A stretch of DNA of 64,000 nt from Mixophyes australis (lineage: Eukaryota > Chordata > Amphibia > Anura > Limnodynastidae): the NCBI GenBank assembly GCA_036250195.1, contig JAVHZZ010000003.1, positions 59,871,289-59,935,288 on the forward strand, given 5' to 3'. Below the pieces are notes generated by a model. That model ran no database searches. It had not been told where the DNA came from and worked only from the letters and a program-made list of their open reading frames with translations. Below, in pieces: positions 11,927 to 22,984 of the stretch. Position 1 is the stretch's first letter. Each line of letters begins with the position of its first letter. The position numbers were made by a program, and so were the translations under genes.

Positions 11927-12121
11927 GATTTGTTAGCAGCCAATTAACCTACCAGTATGTTTTTGGGAGTGTGGGAGGAAACCGGAGAACCCGGAGGAAA
12001 CCCACGCACACACAGGGAGAACATACAAAACGCCACACAGATAAGGCCATGGTCGGAAATTGAACCCATGACCCCAGTGCTGTAAGGCAGAAGTGCTAAC
12101 CACTAAGTCACCGTGCTGCCC
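11783..12121 (-). repeat. Full-length SINE with target-site duplication
   Basis: Antisense full-length copy running from an ATG-repeat tail ('atcatcattacc') to the head end 'caccgtgctgccc'. A direct repeat 'ccaataaat' flanks it at 11774-11782 and 12120-12128, the outermost two bases overlapping the element edge. This is the footprint of target-primed insertion. A (CA)n microsatellite occupies about 11893-11922 inside it. Confidence 0.88.
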
Positions 12122-12343
12122 AATAAATTGTGTTTTCCTGTGGTTAATGCTGCCACATGTTCCGCGCACCATTGCGATACTTGATGAATAGGCTACCCCT
12201 TAACGCTTTTGGGTTTTTTCCAGTAGTATATAGGGCAAAGCCAAAAAAGTCATTTTGCCCTTTTGATAAGCCGCTATCTTCTAAAACAACAACGATTTTT
12301 TTCTGTCGCCTCTGAAGTTGAGTAGAAAAAAAAAGTAGGGATG

Positions 12344-12826
12344 TGCACCGGCCACTTTTGGTGTCTCGTGTTTTGTGTTTTGGTTCGGATTTATTTTGAA
12401 AAAAACATAAAAAGTGTTAATCAATTTTTTGGGTTTATTTTCACTCCTACGCTATTATTAACCTCAATAACATTCAATAACAATCACTTCCACTAATTCC
12501 CAGTCTATTCTGCAGAATCAGTGAACTTTGTAATATTGCAGCACCACTGGACTAACACAGCACAGCACGAGATATAGCAGGACAGAGGACCACCTAACAC
12601 ACCCTCCCTCTACCCTGATCAATGCCCGAGTGAAGATGGCGGCGGCTAGCGGGGAATTTATAGAATACGAGTATCACGAGATCCGACAGCGGGATTATGA
12701 CTCGGAGCCTTGGTTTCAGTTTTGCAATTGGCGGGAATACCCAGATCTGTCTCGGATCCGGCTCGGATCGGCAACGTTCGGGTGGGCTCGGATTTCAGAT
12801 ATCCGAGCCCGCTCATCTGTAAAAAA
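12344..12826 (-). repeat. Probable interspersed repeat, 'tcggat'-rich
   Basis: The edges are 'agggatgtgcaccggcc' and 'gagcccgctcatct'. On the minus strand the second edge reads as 'gagcgggctcggatatc', so both ends resemble an 'agggatg(t/a)gc' start. The interior has a Kozak-like 'aagatggcggcggc' at 12633-12646 and a run of 'ctcggatc' motifs. I recognise this as frog repeat-type sequence, but no second copy occurs in the window, so the call rests on appearance. The 101-codon ORF at 12630-12935 has no known domain. Confidence 0.4.
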
Positions 12827-13584
12827 AAGTAGCCGTAATTTAGTTAATGTAACGTTTATTCTGTACATGTTGCGTTTCCGACTGATTCCGCATTGCACAA
12901 GTAGGAAATTATGCTGTATACAGAGTGACTATTAAAAAGTTGCTCATAAGAAAATAAAGGGCAACAATTGACATGTCATGTCCTAAATAAAGACTTTATA
13001 ATAGAATATGGTGAGAAAATGTTTTTGTTCCATCAAAGAAAGACCTTTTGAAGTTTTTTTTCCAAGTGCTTACACATCTATAGAACACTGTTCTTTTGAT
13101 TGCTGCCATTGTAGTCTCTCAAGTGTGTGACAGCCATCACTGTAAATCCAGCCGTAGCTGTCACCTGCCCAATTGTGTTCTATGCTATAGTGACAAGCAA
13201 TGATGGCTAAATCTAGTGACCTTAAGCACCCCTGACTCACATGGGCACCGCGATCTCTGAAATCGCTGAGCACCATGCATGATGGTTATCTATAAATTGA
13301 TGGGCTCAGTATTTAAAAAGATACTGAATTATGGTACAAGACGAAACACCAAAAGACTTGGAATACCCATCACCCCCACGTAGTGGAGTCACCTGTTTTA
13401 TAGGCTGTGAACTAGTAACGTCATTGAGGCTGTGTGTAGACTACCAGTAATAAATAGTCTACTGGATACTAAGGCTCCAGACCCTTTAACTCAGTGGTCA
13501 GGGAACAGGGGTAAATTACCCCAAATGGGGTAAAAATGAAATTATTGGGGGTAATGCAGCCGATTCACATGCTGCCAGTTATAT
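12827..13584. other. Intronic sequence, no recognised feature
   Basis: No repeat or exon identified. The last part, from about 13490 ('cagtggtcagggaacagg'), may be an extension of the hAT relic that follows. Confidence 0.4.
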
Positions 13585-13960
13585 TGTAGACCCCTTTAAA
13601 TGTGAAATTGCTGTTGTACCAGAAGAGCCTGAAGGGTTGGCAGAGGCACTTCTTGAGCTTCAATGCAATAATGAAGCACGTATTGCATTTGAAAACAAAG
13701 CAGATCTGTCATATTTGGGGATGACAACAGCTGCAAAGGCATCAAAATTGCACATGAGGAGGCAGTCAAAAAGTTGCTGCCTTTTGCAACAACCTACCTT
13801 TGCGAACAAGGATTTTCCACTCTAACGCACATAAGAACAGAACAGAGCAGAGAAATCGATTGGACGCTGAAGACTGTATCCAAACTGCTCTGACCTCAAC
13901 ATGCCCCAATATTGATGCTCTCGTATCAAAAATGAAGCGACATCATTTCTCCAAAACCTG
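13585..13960 (+). pseudogene. hAT-type transposase relic, C-terminal part
   Basis: Translation gives 'VDPF', an acidic linker and 'ALLELQCNNEARIAFENK'. After a frameshift near 13765 it gives 'AVKKLLPFATTYLCEQGFST' and then a decayed tail. The order 'DPF ... E(L/I)LELQ.D ... LLPFATTYLCE.GFS' is the C-terminal dimerisation region of vertebrate hAT transposases and their domesticated ZBED-type derivatives. Frameshifts and stops show it is dead. Nothing N-terminal to this region was recognised upstream, so only about 120 codons survive. Confidence 0.75.
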
Positions 13961-14791
13961 AAGTTTTGAAGTTGAAGCTTTCAAAGAAATTTTGAATAGA
14001 GTTAATACAATTTTGAATTCCAATAATAATATATGATTTCCTTCCTTTCAAATCACGTCGGCGTATCTAAATATATTTCAGGGTCACTTCTGTCAAGCTT
14101 CGGTCTCATTCCGTTGTGTTAGGACCATGGTAGATGAACAGACTTGTCCGAAAGTCTCCAAGAGATCTTTGAACTGGAACCACTGCTTTATTCGGCTGAG
14201 CCGGCTCCCTTGGGGGGGATCCTTGCAGTCACTGATTGCATTTGTTTATAGTTGGACTGACTGCAAATGTAAGCTGTTCGGAGCCAGACGAGTATAAAAC
14301 GCTACTGGCTCCAGAAGGGAGACAAGTACTATTCTGTTGGATTGCAAAAAAAAAAAAAAAAAAAAAATCTCTTTTAATAAGGAGCTTTTATTTGAAAAGC
14401 CTGAATGGTATTTATATACTTTAATTTTTCTTTTTTCTTTTTTTTTTTTTTAAAGCTATTTTTCCATTTTTTGTCTGGCTTGATTTATTTTGCTGTGATC
14501 GATTTGCAGTGATAAAGTTAAAGAAATTGTGTGGAATGAGTTCGATCACACAGGAAAGCAGAGTGTGTTTTAGTGGGGTCTGGAGAAAACTGTGGACCAA
14601 TCGTTTTATATTACTGCTAAGAGACCTGAACGTGATTTGGTGTAAAGCAGAATTGTAAGAGTAAGCAATTGTGAACTGCGTGCGCTTGTTATGGTCTAAT
14701 AATGGTAAAACAGTTGAATGATTTATGTGAGTGGATGTTGACTCACATCTTAATGAGCCTGGTAATGACACATTATATTCAGTAAGCCTTA
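13961..14791. other. Intronic sequence with A and T tracts
   Basis: Contains an A-run near 14346-14367 and a T-rich run near 14426-14452. No other feature recognised. Confidence 0.45.
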
Positions 14792-15088
14792 CAGTGGTCC
14801 TACAAAGTTTGTGAACCCTTTAGAATCTTCACAATTTCTGCATAAATGTGTCCAAATCTTCATCGAAGTTTTGAAAATAGAGCAATAAATCAAATGGCAC
14901 TCAAAATCTTAGATGTTCATATACTCTTTCCAACAAAGAAATTTCATGTTGCAGCATTTGGTCAATAAATAAGTATACACCTTTTCTGTGGTCTTTGATT
15001 TGGATGAAGATCTGAACACATTTTAAGATCACATTTATGCAGAAATTCAGAACATTCTAAAGGGTTCACAAATGTTCTAGCACCAATG
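14792..15088. mobile_element. Non-autonomous Tc1/mariner element with TA target duplication
   Basis: A 297-bp element with inverted ends of about 35 bp: left 'cagtggtcctacaaagtttg' then 'tgaaccctttagaat', right 'attctaaagggttcaca' then 'aatgttctagcaccaatg'. It starts with CA and is flanked by TA on both sides (14790-14791, 15089-15090), the target duplication typical of Tc1/mariner. The interior is AT-rich and has no ORF, so a transposase in trans would be needed. Confidence 0.8.
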
Positions 15089-15853
15089 TATCTTCGTATA
15101 CTCAATAAGAATATAGACACATGATTGCATTCAGAAGAATAGAAATGGTACTGTGTGGTTTGTCAGACTTAAATTTAGCAAATGTCAGTTCCTCTTTTCC
15201 TGGTCCGGTTTCCCCAAATTTCCAGTGTTGTCAGTAAATGCATTTTCCTAATAATAATATATAGAGATAATGTGTACAGCACTAACCTCCACTTCCTCCT
15301 TTCTGGTGTGAGTGTTGAGAAAGAAAACAAATGGAATATTTTGTTTAGAAATCAGAAACTTGCATAATGTGCACAATCCATGTTGCAACATTATACGTAA
15401 TCTATACATGTGGGAGGGATCTGGTTTTCTCCCAACGGATAACAGTCCTCATAAACAACTTGACATTTATAAGCACACAAGGTATTTCCAGCTTTGTACT
15501 CTTTGGAAACCAATTTTCGGCTAAGTGACAACATACATTAGTCAAAGAAATAGGTTTTAGTATTTAAGTACGCCAATATGTTTCCATATACTGACATTCT
15601 ATACACCTTTATTTTATGTTCTGTACTATAGTGTTCCATTATATTCTGCTGCAGAGTTAAAGCACATCAGTCACGCTAAATTAACATTTTGGCTTAATAG
15701 GGTTTCAAAAATGTCCTATTATCCTTGTTAGCATTTTTTTTTTTTTTGCTCCTTTTATTGAACTGCAGTGGCAGCAATTGGGAAATATCTTAGAAAACTT
15801 AAAGATGGCCCCAGTTACTGTGCCTTAATAATCGCCATTCAAACCGATCTAGA
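15089..15853. other. Intronic sequence, no recognised feature
   Basis: AT-rich with a T-run near 15737-15748. ORFs at 15182-15367 and 15312-15524 show no domain. Confidence 0.45.
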
Positions 15854-16009
15854 GGGTATTAAGTGCGGGTTTGAAAAAGTGGAGATGTTGCCTATAGCAA
15901 CCAATCAGATTCTAGCTGACATTTTGTAGAATATACTAAATAACTAGAATCTGGTTGCTATAGGCAACATCTCCACTTTTTCAAACCCAGAGTTTAGTAA
16001 ACTTACCCA
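15854..16009. repeat. Palindromic CCAAT-stem MITE, copy with shortened centre
   Basis: Both arms are present: 'tgcgggtttgaaaaagtgg', 'gatgttgcctatagcaacc' and 'aatcagattctagctg', followed by the complement arm ending 'tttttcaaaccc'. The right arm has lost part of the 'gattggttgc' segment and the left end is mutated ('gggtattaag'). Confidence 0.85.
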
Positions 16010-16120
16010 TAAAGTTGGTTTGACAGGTTTAGGAGCCACAGAATGATGCCTCCTTAGAGATTAGGAAAAACAAAATTTCTTGCCTTAGCTTGTTACTGTG
16101 GCTTTGCCTGATTTTCATCT

Positions 16121-16460
16121 GGCAGCACGGTGGCTCAGTGGTTAGCACTTCTGCCTTATAGCACTGGGGTCATGGGTTCAATTTCCGACCATGGCCTTAT
16201 CTGTGTGGCGTTTTGTATGTTCTCCCTGTGTGTGCGTGGGTTTCCTCCGGGTGCTCCGGTTTCCACCCACACTCCAAAAACATACTAGTAAGTTAATTGT
16301 CTGCTATCAAAATTGACCCTAGTATCTGTCTCTGTCTCTGTGTATGTGTGTGTGTGTGTATGTTAGGGAATTTTAGACTTGTAAGCTCCAATGGGGCAAT
16401 ATGAATGCGTTCTCTGTACAGCGCTGCGGAATTAGTGGAGCTATATAAATGGTGATGATT
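16121..16460 (+). repeat. Full-length SINE
   Basis: Best sense copy in the intron. The head is 'ggcagcacggtggctcagtg' with 'gttagcacttctgcc' and a B-box-like 'gggttcaatttcc'. The body is 'gtttcctccgggtgctccgg', then an internal (TG)n, 'tttagacttgtaagctcc', 'cagcgctgcggaattagtgg' and 'gctatataaatggtgatgat'. Confidence 0.88.
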
Positions 16461-18952
16461 TAATCTCTATTTATATTCTTACATATTTTTGAGCTGTTGC
16501 TGGTATACAGTGCTCTAAACGTTAGTGATCCCATCTTCTGGTTGCTTTTTCTGAGACCCCACTGGGACTGCAGCGTTAAATTGGTACAGCTCTGAGAAGG
16601 AAGATCACTAGCGGGTTTATGCATGGCTTAGCTGAGCCTTTGAATGAATGCGGGCATTAAAGAGAGTTTGTCACCGATAGCACACGACCTTCAGCTTGCC
16701 CTTCACAGCGTGAAGCTGAGCTATGAAAGCGGCAGCCTCTGAGTAAGTGTCTCTCTCATTCATCTGTAGCTTAGCCTGTGCTGTCTCCTGTCCTGCCATA
16801 TTGTTTTCTATTCCCTCCTATATGGTTTGATGGGAGCTGAAAAGATTGTGCTCAATTCCTGAAAAGCCTTTGTGCTGTGTGACCATATTGTTGATACCGA
16901 GTGACAGGGGGAAAAAAAACAATACTGTATTTAAACGAAATATGCTCATGCTGACCCTCAACTGAATAGTTATAGAACAATATACACGATAGAGATTTAT
17001 ATATAGATATATTTATATTTTTGAATATTCAAGTATGAATAGGGACTGACTGCTCCATGATATAAAGGAATAAGGATCTCTGCACAATAACAAGATGTGT
17101 GGAAGAACATATAAAAATATGGTTTGAGTATGGAAAGGACAATTGCAGGTATAATAGCTTTGTTTTTTTTGGTTTTTTTTAATAGGCCCTTTTCACATTC
17201 AGAAACAAGCTTCTATATTGCTGATTCCAAAGCCCTAAAAATTAAACTGTTTAGAATGGGTGGAATGTGACCTCTGAGATTATGAAGTTGTAGTTATCTA
17301 AATTGTAAAAACTGCCCTCACAGGAAAGATTCTCCCATGGATAGGTTAAAAGTAGGGATGTGCCCACCGTGACGTTGGGTGTTGGCAGTTTTGGAAAGAC
17401 TGTAGATTGAGTTCAGCGTTGCGCCCTGTTAAAGCTGATCCCAGAAATTGGTTGCGATGTGCTCACAGCCCCCCCCCCCCCTCTTCTGAATCAAAGAATC
17501 ATCAAAGCAGAGTTCTTTAATATGTAACTTAATAGATCCCGAAATCAAGCTTTAAGTCACATGACATATGAAGAGAACAGAGACTTGGGAAAACCTACTC
17601 TTTCTGCCATCATGTGACCACGGAGCAGCTTTGTGACTGACTGGCTCTCGCTGAGTGATCATGTTACACAGACGCAGAGACCAAATCCTTACTTGTGAGG
17701 TGTTTTTTGTTTTATGATTTTTTGTTTTGTTTTTTTTGGTAGTGACAGCTAGATTAGCTATATTAAACTTTCCACTAGAGATTGATTTCTTGTTAAGGGA
17801 AGACAGCATCATGTGAAAGAGGTACAAATCTGATTCTGCAGTCTCGACATAAGAAAACATTTGATATCTAAATATATCTCTGCTACAAGCCTATGAACCA
17901 CAACCATAAATTCCACGCATTGTATACAGCTGTCGTATAAATCAAAATTCCCCCGCCCCCAGGAGCATAATTCTTTTATTGGAGCTAATGCACTCTGTCC
18001 CCACTGCACCATTAATCGCCTTTATTTTTAGGAGGGTGTGTCCTGGAATTCTTGGCTGATGAAAAGTGACAAAGTGCATGGCCTTGTGACATTTCCCAGG
18101 ATGCCTTGCTTCAGCTAAGATACGTGGACTTCGTTTAAAAGGTGGTGGAAGCCTCTAGCTGGTTTAACTTACTGATTTAAATGGTTATATTAGGATTTTT
18201 TGAGAAATGTAATTGCCATACCTCCACCTTATTCAGTCATTAGCAGGTTATGTAATTTATATGATACATACTATAGGTACCAGTGCCTCTTCCTGTGGGC
18301 CTGATGTATCTCCTATTGGTTGTGTTTTCTGGATACATGTGATGTTTTTTATCATGCAGGAAAATCAGCAGTAGGTTAATTACCACGGCTGTGTTTAGAG
18401 GAAGCCATCTGCTTGGTCATTAGTCCCGATCAGCAGTCATTAATTGAGTCATGTCTCATTAAGGATTCTGTATTATCTTGTCAGAGACCTGTGATGGAGG
18501 ATTATTCCACGACCACAGTTGTCCTATTTCCACTAGAGATCTGCAGATGTTTGGTAAACATACTCTGGTTGGAATAGTTTTCCACTTCCTGCCGCGTGCT
18601 ACAATATATATACAGACACTGGAAGTTCTGTCCACTTCTAGACGCCCTCCACTCCCATCCAGGACCTCCTCCTTGGCTGATTTGTCCCTATGCATGTAGT
18701 AGTAGTATTATTATTAGTCTGGTAAATATAGGACTAAGCACCTTGAGCATATGAGAGAGAGAATCGGAATGTACATACAATGCCGAACATCTCAAGTTCT
18801 GTCAAGTAAGGGAATGGTTACCTATGTAATGATAGTAGCTTTCTTGTATAAGGTTCATTGGTTCTTTCAATCTTCGGATATGAAACTCTCGGTAAGGTCT
18901 GAATGGCGAATAGACATTTACCACTATTGTTTTGTGAGGGTAATGAGACTTA
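16461..18952. other. Intronic sequence, no recognised feature
   Basis: About 2.5 kb without recognised repeats. It has a T-rich run at 17161-17180, a C-run at 17468-17481 and a short TAG/TTA repeat at 18699-18717. None of the short ORFs (for example 17552-17860, 18459-18695) has a domain. Confidence 0.45.
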
Positions 18953-19127
18953 GGGGTATATTTACTAAACTGCGGGTTTGAAAAAGTGGAGATGTTGCCT
19001 ATAGCAACCAATCAGATTCTAGCTGTCATTTTGCAGAATGTACTAAATAAATGACAGCTAGAATCTGATTGGTTGCTATAGGCAACATATCCACTTTTTC
19101 AAACCCGCAGTTTAGTAAATCTAGCCC
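18953..19127. mobile_element. Palindromic CCAAT-stem MITE, intact, TTA target duplication
   Basis: A 175-bp near-perfect palindrome. The left end 'ggggtatatttactaaactg' and the right end 'cagtttagtaaatctagccc' are inverted repeats. The arms carry 'gcaaccaatcagattctagc' and its complement around a short 'ttttgcagaatgtac' loop. TTA flanks both sides (18950-18952, 19128-19130), as in PIF/Harbinger elements. Related copies are at 15854-16009, 52313-52484 and 57227-57404, with a decayed one at 3522-3640. Assignment to Harbinger rests only on the TTA flanks. Confidence 0.85.
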
Positions 19128-19935
19128 TTAGGCTGAATTCCAGCGGCTCGCACACCCATTTGTGAATCCCAAATTATCAGCAAATGTCCCATATTTAAAG
19201 ACTTACGGGCGTATCTTAAAGCCCCTCGTGCTCATTCTTCCTAGAGTGAAAACCTCCTTGAATTGTACTATTTTGGACTCGGATGATTCAAGCTGTGACC
19301 AATCTAATCGTCATCTTCTGTTCTGTACATATTAATATTATATTTACACTTGGTACATAGCTGTATTTGACTGATTTGCCTATCTTCATTTATTTTTCTT
19401 ATTGTATACCCCACTTTGTCCTATGTAGCACAATAGACTTGTGTAAGGTCTTTCTTTTCCCGCCTGCCTGCTGTCCTTTTATTTCGTTCACTGTAATGGA
19501 TTCTGAACCCATTGTTTCTGTACTTGTCATTACTCATATAGGTGTTGAAATACGTGATCAATATGGAAATTCTGTATTGGCAATACAGTATCACAACTTA
19601 TATATTGTTTTCATCACCATTTAGAGATCGCATTGTACAAATATCGTTATGTTTTTATGGGTCTTATGGATAATGATTGTGACAAATGTCTGGGTCCTAT
19701 GTGGATGTTAGTAGCACTATGTGGATTGGCGCTAGTATTTCATATTCTTTCCCTACACAAAGCTTTTTATTTTGCATTGTCACTGCTCTTGCGTTCCGTT
19801 TTTTTGTAATTTTTGTGTATAATTATTATAGTAAGGGATAATTGTCTAGGTTCACTTTTTAGTTTTACAAATTACAATATTCATGTGTGAGAGAGAACAT
19901 TCCCTCTTTCAGTGTGTGTGTATATATATATATCA
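19128..19935. other. Intronic sequence, no recognised feature
   Basis: AT-rich with a short TG/TA run at 19913-19932. The 85-codon ORF at 19367-19624 has no recognisable domain. Confidence 0.45.
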
Positions 19936-20229
19936 TTGTTGCCTACTCTCCCGGAATGTCCAGGAGACTCCCGAATTTCTGGGATTCCTCCCGAACTCCC
20001 GGGAGAGCAGGCAATTCTACCTGATCCTGGCGGGCTGTGTTAACTAAATGGAGCGGACGGGGCTTAGTGACATCATGGATGCACCATCATTGCCCCACCC
20101 CTTGTTTTAATTGGTCCAGGGTAGTGATGTCCGTTTTGGGGACGGGGCTAATGACGCGATTCTTCGAGCCCTGCCCCCACACACCCAACTGCACCCCGAA
20201 CCTCCCGGGAATCCTCTTGCCCATGTTGG
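19936..20229 (+). repeat. MITE-like element with CTCCCGG termini, copy 2
   Basis: Starts 'gcctactctcccggaatgtc' and ends 'cctcccgggaatcctcttgc'. It shares its terminus and the 'aatgacgcgat' and 'gccc(tg/cg)cccc' core with the element at 2270-2443, in the opposite orientation. It is longer than copy 1. No clean target duplication was found. Confidence 0.6.
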
Positions 20230-20334
20230 TGTGTTTCTATAGTATCCAGGTGCCTGGCACTCCTAAATAATGTGTACATCACCCTGTTGTCTTCCTCGGT
20301 ACTTCATTTGTATGGATAGTACAATAAATAGATT

Positions 20335-20511
20335 CCAGGTGAGGCGGCACTCAAGGATTTAAGACAAATTATAGTTTGTATCAAAAGGGTGTATTTAATC
20401 CATTCCAACGTTTCAGTATAATACTTTCCTCAGGGACATCATGTGATCCTGTGGTACTATACTGAAACGTTGGAACGGATTAAATACACCCTTGAGTGCC
20501 GCCTCACCTGG
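20335..20511. repeat. Palindromic element with GAGGCGGCACTC ends
   Basis: The left end 'ccaggtgaggcggcactcaa' and the right end 'ttgagtgccgcctcacctgg' are perfect inverted repeats. Inner arms 'gggtgtatttaatccattcc' and 'aacgtttcagtata' are mirrored by 'tatactgaaacgttggaacg' and 'gattaaatacaccc'. The left arm carries an extra insert of about 30 bp. Small foldback transposon; family not identified. Confidence 0.8.
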
Positions 20512-22077
20512 AATATATATACATATTTTTATTTTTTTTATTATTTTTTTTTTAAATGAAACCTGCCAGGACAGAACTAACCATTGTCTGCTCCTAAAAT
20601 CTAATTTCTGTTGTTTTTGTGCGAAAAATAAGTATCCTTCCTGCTTCCGTATTGATGAAGCAGGTAATTCTCATCCTCTATATCAAATTCCCATGACTGA
20701 AAAGAATTAGATGTACACAAATTATTCCCCTGAGATTAGATTAAAAACCTATATTTATTACCTATGATAAACTGTAAATCGGTGTGTATACTGCATCCCC
20801 TCTATACTGCCAACCAGAGACATTCTTCTACAGCGGAGCGATAAACAGACAGGAATGTGCGCGGTTTCCAGCTGACCTTTTCACTAACCTTATTACAGAA
20901 ATGAATGGATTACTTCTATACGGGGTCACCTGTGAGGGTCACCAGTTCAGAGCTGGTAATGACTGGAAATCTAGCCTATGATCTGCAATTAATTAGCCTG
21001 TGCTTAATTGCAGAGGAAATAAGGCTTCGTGGAGCAGGACATTTCAACCCATGATCTCCAGAAAAAACAGACTGTTTAAGCTCTATAGCAATGTTCATAG
21101 CACTAATAAAAACAATGTAAAGCACAAACTTTTGGGTGAAATCCCCCCCCCCCCCCCTTACTTTCCAGTTCTAAAACATGCCTCCTCCTCCTCCACCCAT
21201 TAGCATTGCCTCTGCATGTTTTTGGCAGTTATCTCTGACAAGACGACAAAGCTATTTTGTCTTCTTATTCAGCTCAGAACTTGCATGTACATTCCTATAG
21301 TCTGCACAGGTTAACTGGGAATCAGTGGCACCCTAACCTACTCACTTAATATGCATTACAATGTCTACAGTTCATAGGATTGTCTCCTAGTGAAGTACAT
21401 TATACATTTCAAAAGCGCAAGGTTAGTAAAAGCATCACATACCACAAGGCTACTATACAACTAAAATGATTAAATATATTAATGGCTTTAAACAGTTTTT
21501 GAGGCTAGGAATTCTGACCACTGTACCAGCCCACATCTCCGTCACGGTCTCTGCTCAGGTCAACTTGTTGCTTTTGTTCCTTAACTAATGCATGGAGCAG
21601 TTCTCAAAAGAGTGCAGTCCATTAAACATTAGACAAGCCTTTCACAGCTCAGACCCAGGGATAATACACAGTGGAATGACTGTTACTATTATTTGCTGGT
21701 TTATATTCACTAAATAGTCATCGAATGCCAACGCCATAGTGAAACTGAAGTGCCATACATTTTATAACGGAGCAGATTCCTGTTTATTAGTGATTAGGGC
21801 TCCTTGTATTTTATATTCTATTATTCTCTCATCCAGGGCCTATAAAGTATTCGGGGCATGGGAATGAGAACATCTAGTTTGTCCTCCCAGACTTCTCAGT
21901 TTTCAGTGTTCTACATTTTAGCTTCTTACTAATGGTCTAATGGATTAAGCCATTAACAGTCCAACAGGTTGTCCTCTTGGCCCAACAAACATGTCTGGGT
22001 CTTCTGGAGCGAACCTTTGTTTATCGATAGATAAATGCGAGTCCTCTTACAACACTCTAGTCCTAAAAGCATCGTCG
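20512..22077. other. Intronic sequence, no recognised feature
   Basis: AT-rich, with a C-run at 21144-21157. No exon or repeat family recognised up to the LTR element. Confidence 0.45.
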
Positions 22078-22082
22078 TTCAC

Positions 22083-22926
22083 TGTGAAGATACCGGGTTT
22101 ATCTGGCCCAGTGCTACCCAGTACCTTCTAGGATTCGTATGGTCACTCAGGCAAAATGCAGTTATAAACATACAACAGTATATTTATTGTCATACAAATC
22201 ACACTACAATATTATGTACACACAGTAAATAAATGCCAGGCTGATTTACCACATCATCTGTCCCTTACCCCAATAACTTAAGGAGATATAGTCACCTGCT
22301 ATCCAGACTTCATGACCCATGGATCCCTCTCGGCTGCATATATAGACTCAAGTTAGAAAACGACAATTCAAAACTCCATCTTGCACCTTCCTGAATGAAA
22401 TCCAAGTATGAACACCCTTCCCCCCTGGAGTTGTTCCTTATATATCACAGGTCTAATTTCCCCAGTCTTTCCCCTCCCTGGGCAAACCCCTGCATCTATT
22501 CTACTTAACCATTGGTCAGTGCTGGACTAGGGGGGGGGGGGGGTTTGGACAGGGGAGTGAACATGAGCTGTCCTTTCAGAGAATCTCCCCTGTTAGATGG
22601 CCTGTCTGGACTAGCCTGGTGAGAACAATGGACACTAATTAGTTTTCCTACTCAGGCACATGGCAACCTGATCCCTACCCATAATCCCCCTGGCTTCACT
22701 TTAAAGACAATGAATAGCAACCTTACTTCAAGTTATCAATATACAATAAACAATATACATATGTACACTGAACTACAATGTCCCCTTAGCCACATGTTAT
22801 TGGACAATGCAGTTATAGTCTGGTGAGCTGGGGAAACAAAAGAAGGCTATAAAAAGTATTTGCTATAATTCACATTATGTGAGAAATGAGACATGCTCAC
22901 AGGGTTATCAAACTCATTTCGTCACA
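22083..22926 (-). repeat. 3' LTR of the young retrotransposon
   Basis: 844 bp, almost identical to 25498-26344. On the minus strand it is the downstream LTR and would supply the polyadenylation site. It contains a G14 tract (plus strand) near 22530-22543. Confidence 0.95.
22183..22188 (-). terminator. Polyadenylation signal of the LTR retrotransposon
   Basis: AATAAA on the minus strand within the 3' LTR, about 250 bp downstream of the TATA-like box of the same LTR. The equivalent hexamer in the 5' LTR is at 25598-25603. Position and spacing fit the end of R. Inferred, not shown by transcript data. Confidence 0.5.
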
Positions 22927-22930
22927 TATA

Positions 22931-22947
22931 CCTCCCCTACTTTTTTT
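22931..22947 (-). promoter_or_regulatory. Purine tract next to the 3' LTR
   Basis: On the minus strand the sequence is 'aaaaaaagtaggggagg', followed by 'tata' and then the LTR start TGTGA. This is the expected site of the plus-strand primer of reverse transcription. It is interrupted by one T and ends 4 nt short of the LTR, so the exact primer is uncertain. Confidence 0.55.
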
Positions 22948-22984
22948 AGCCCTTGTTTCCCAGTGACTCCCTAGCCCCAAGTAA

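Noticed and set aside
16121..16200. Possible tRNA gene (A- and B-box-like words)
   Set aside because: The same words recur in at least ten copies followed by a common SINE body; no clover-leaf with anticodon stem could be formed, so it is a SINE head.
17352..17400. Second copy of the 12344-12826 repeat
   Set aside because: Only 'agggatgtgc' is shared; the rest does not align.
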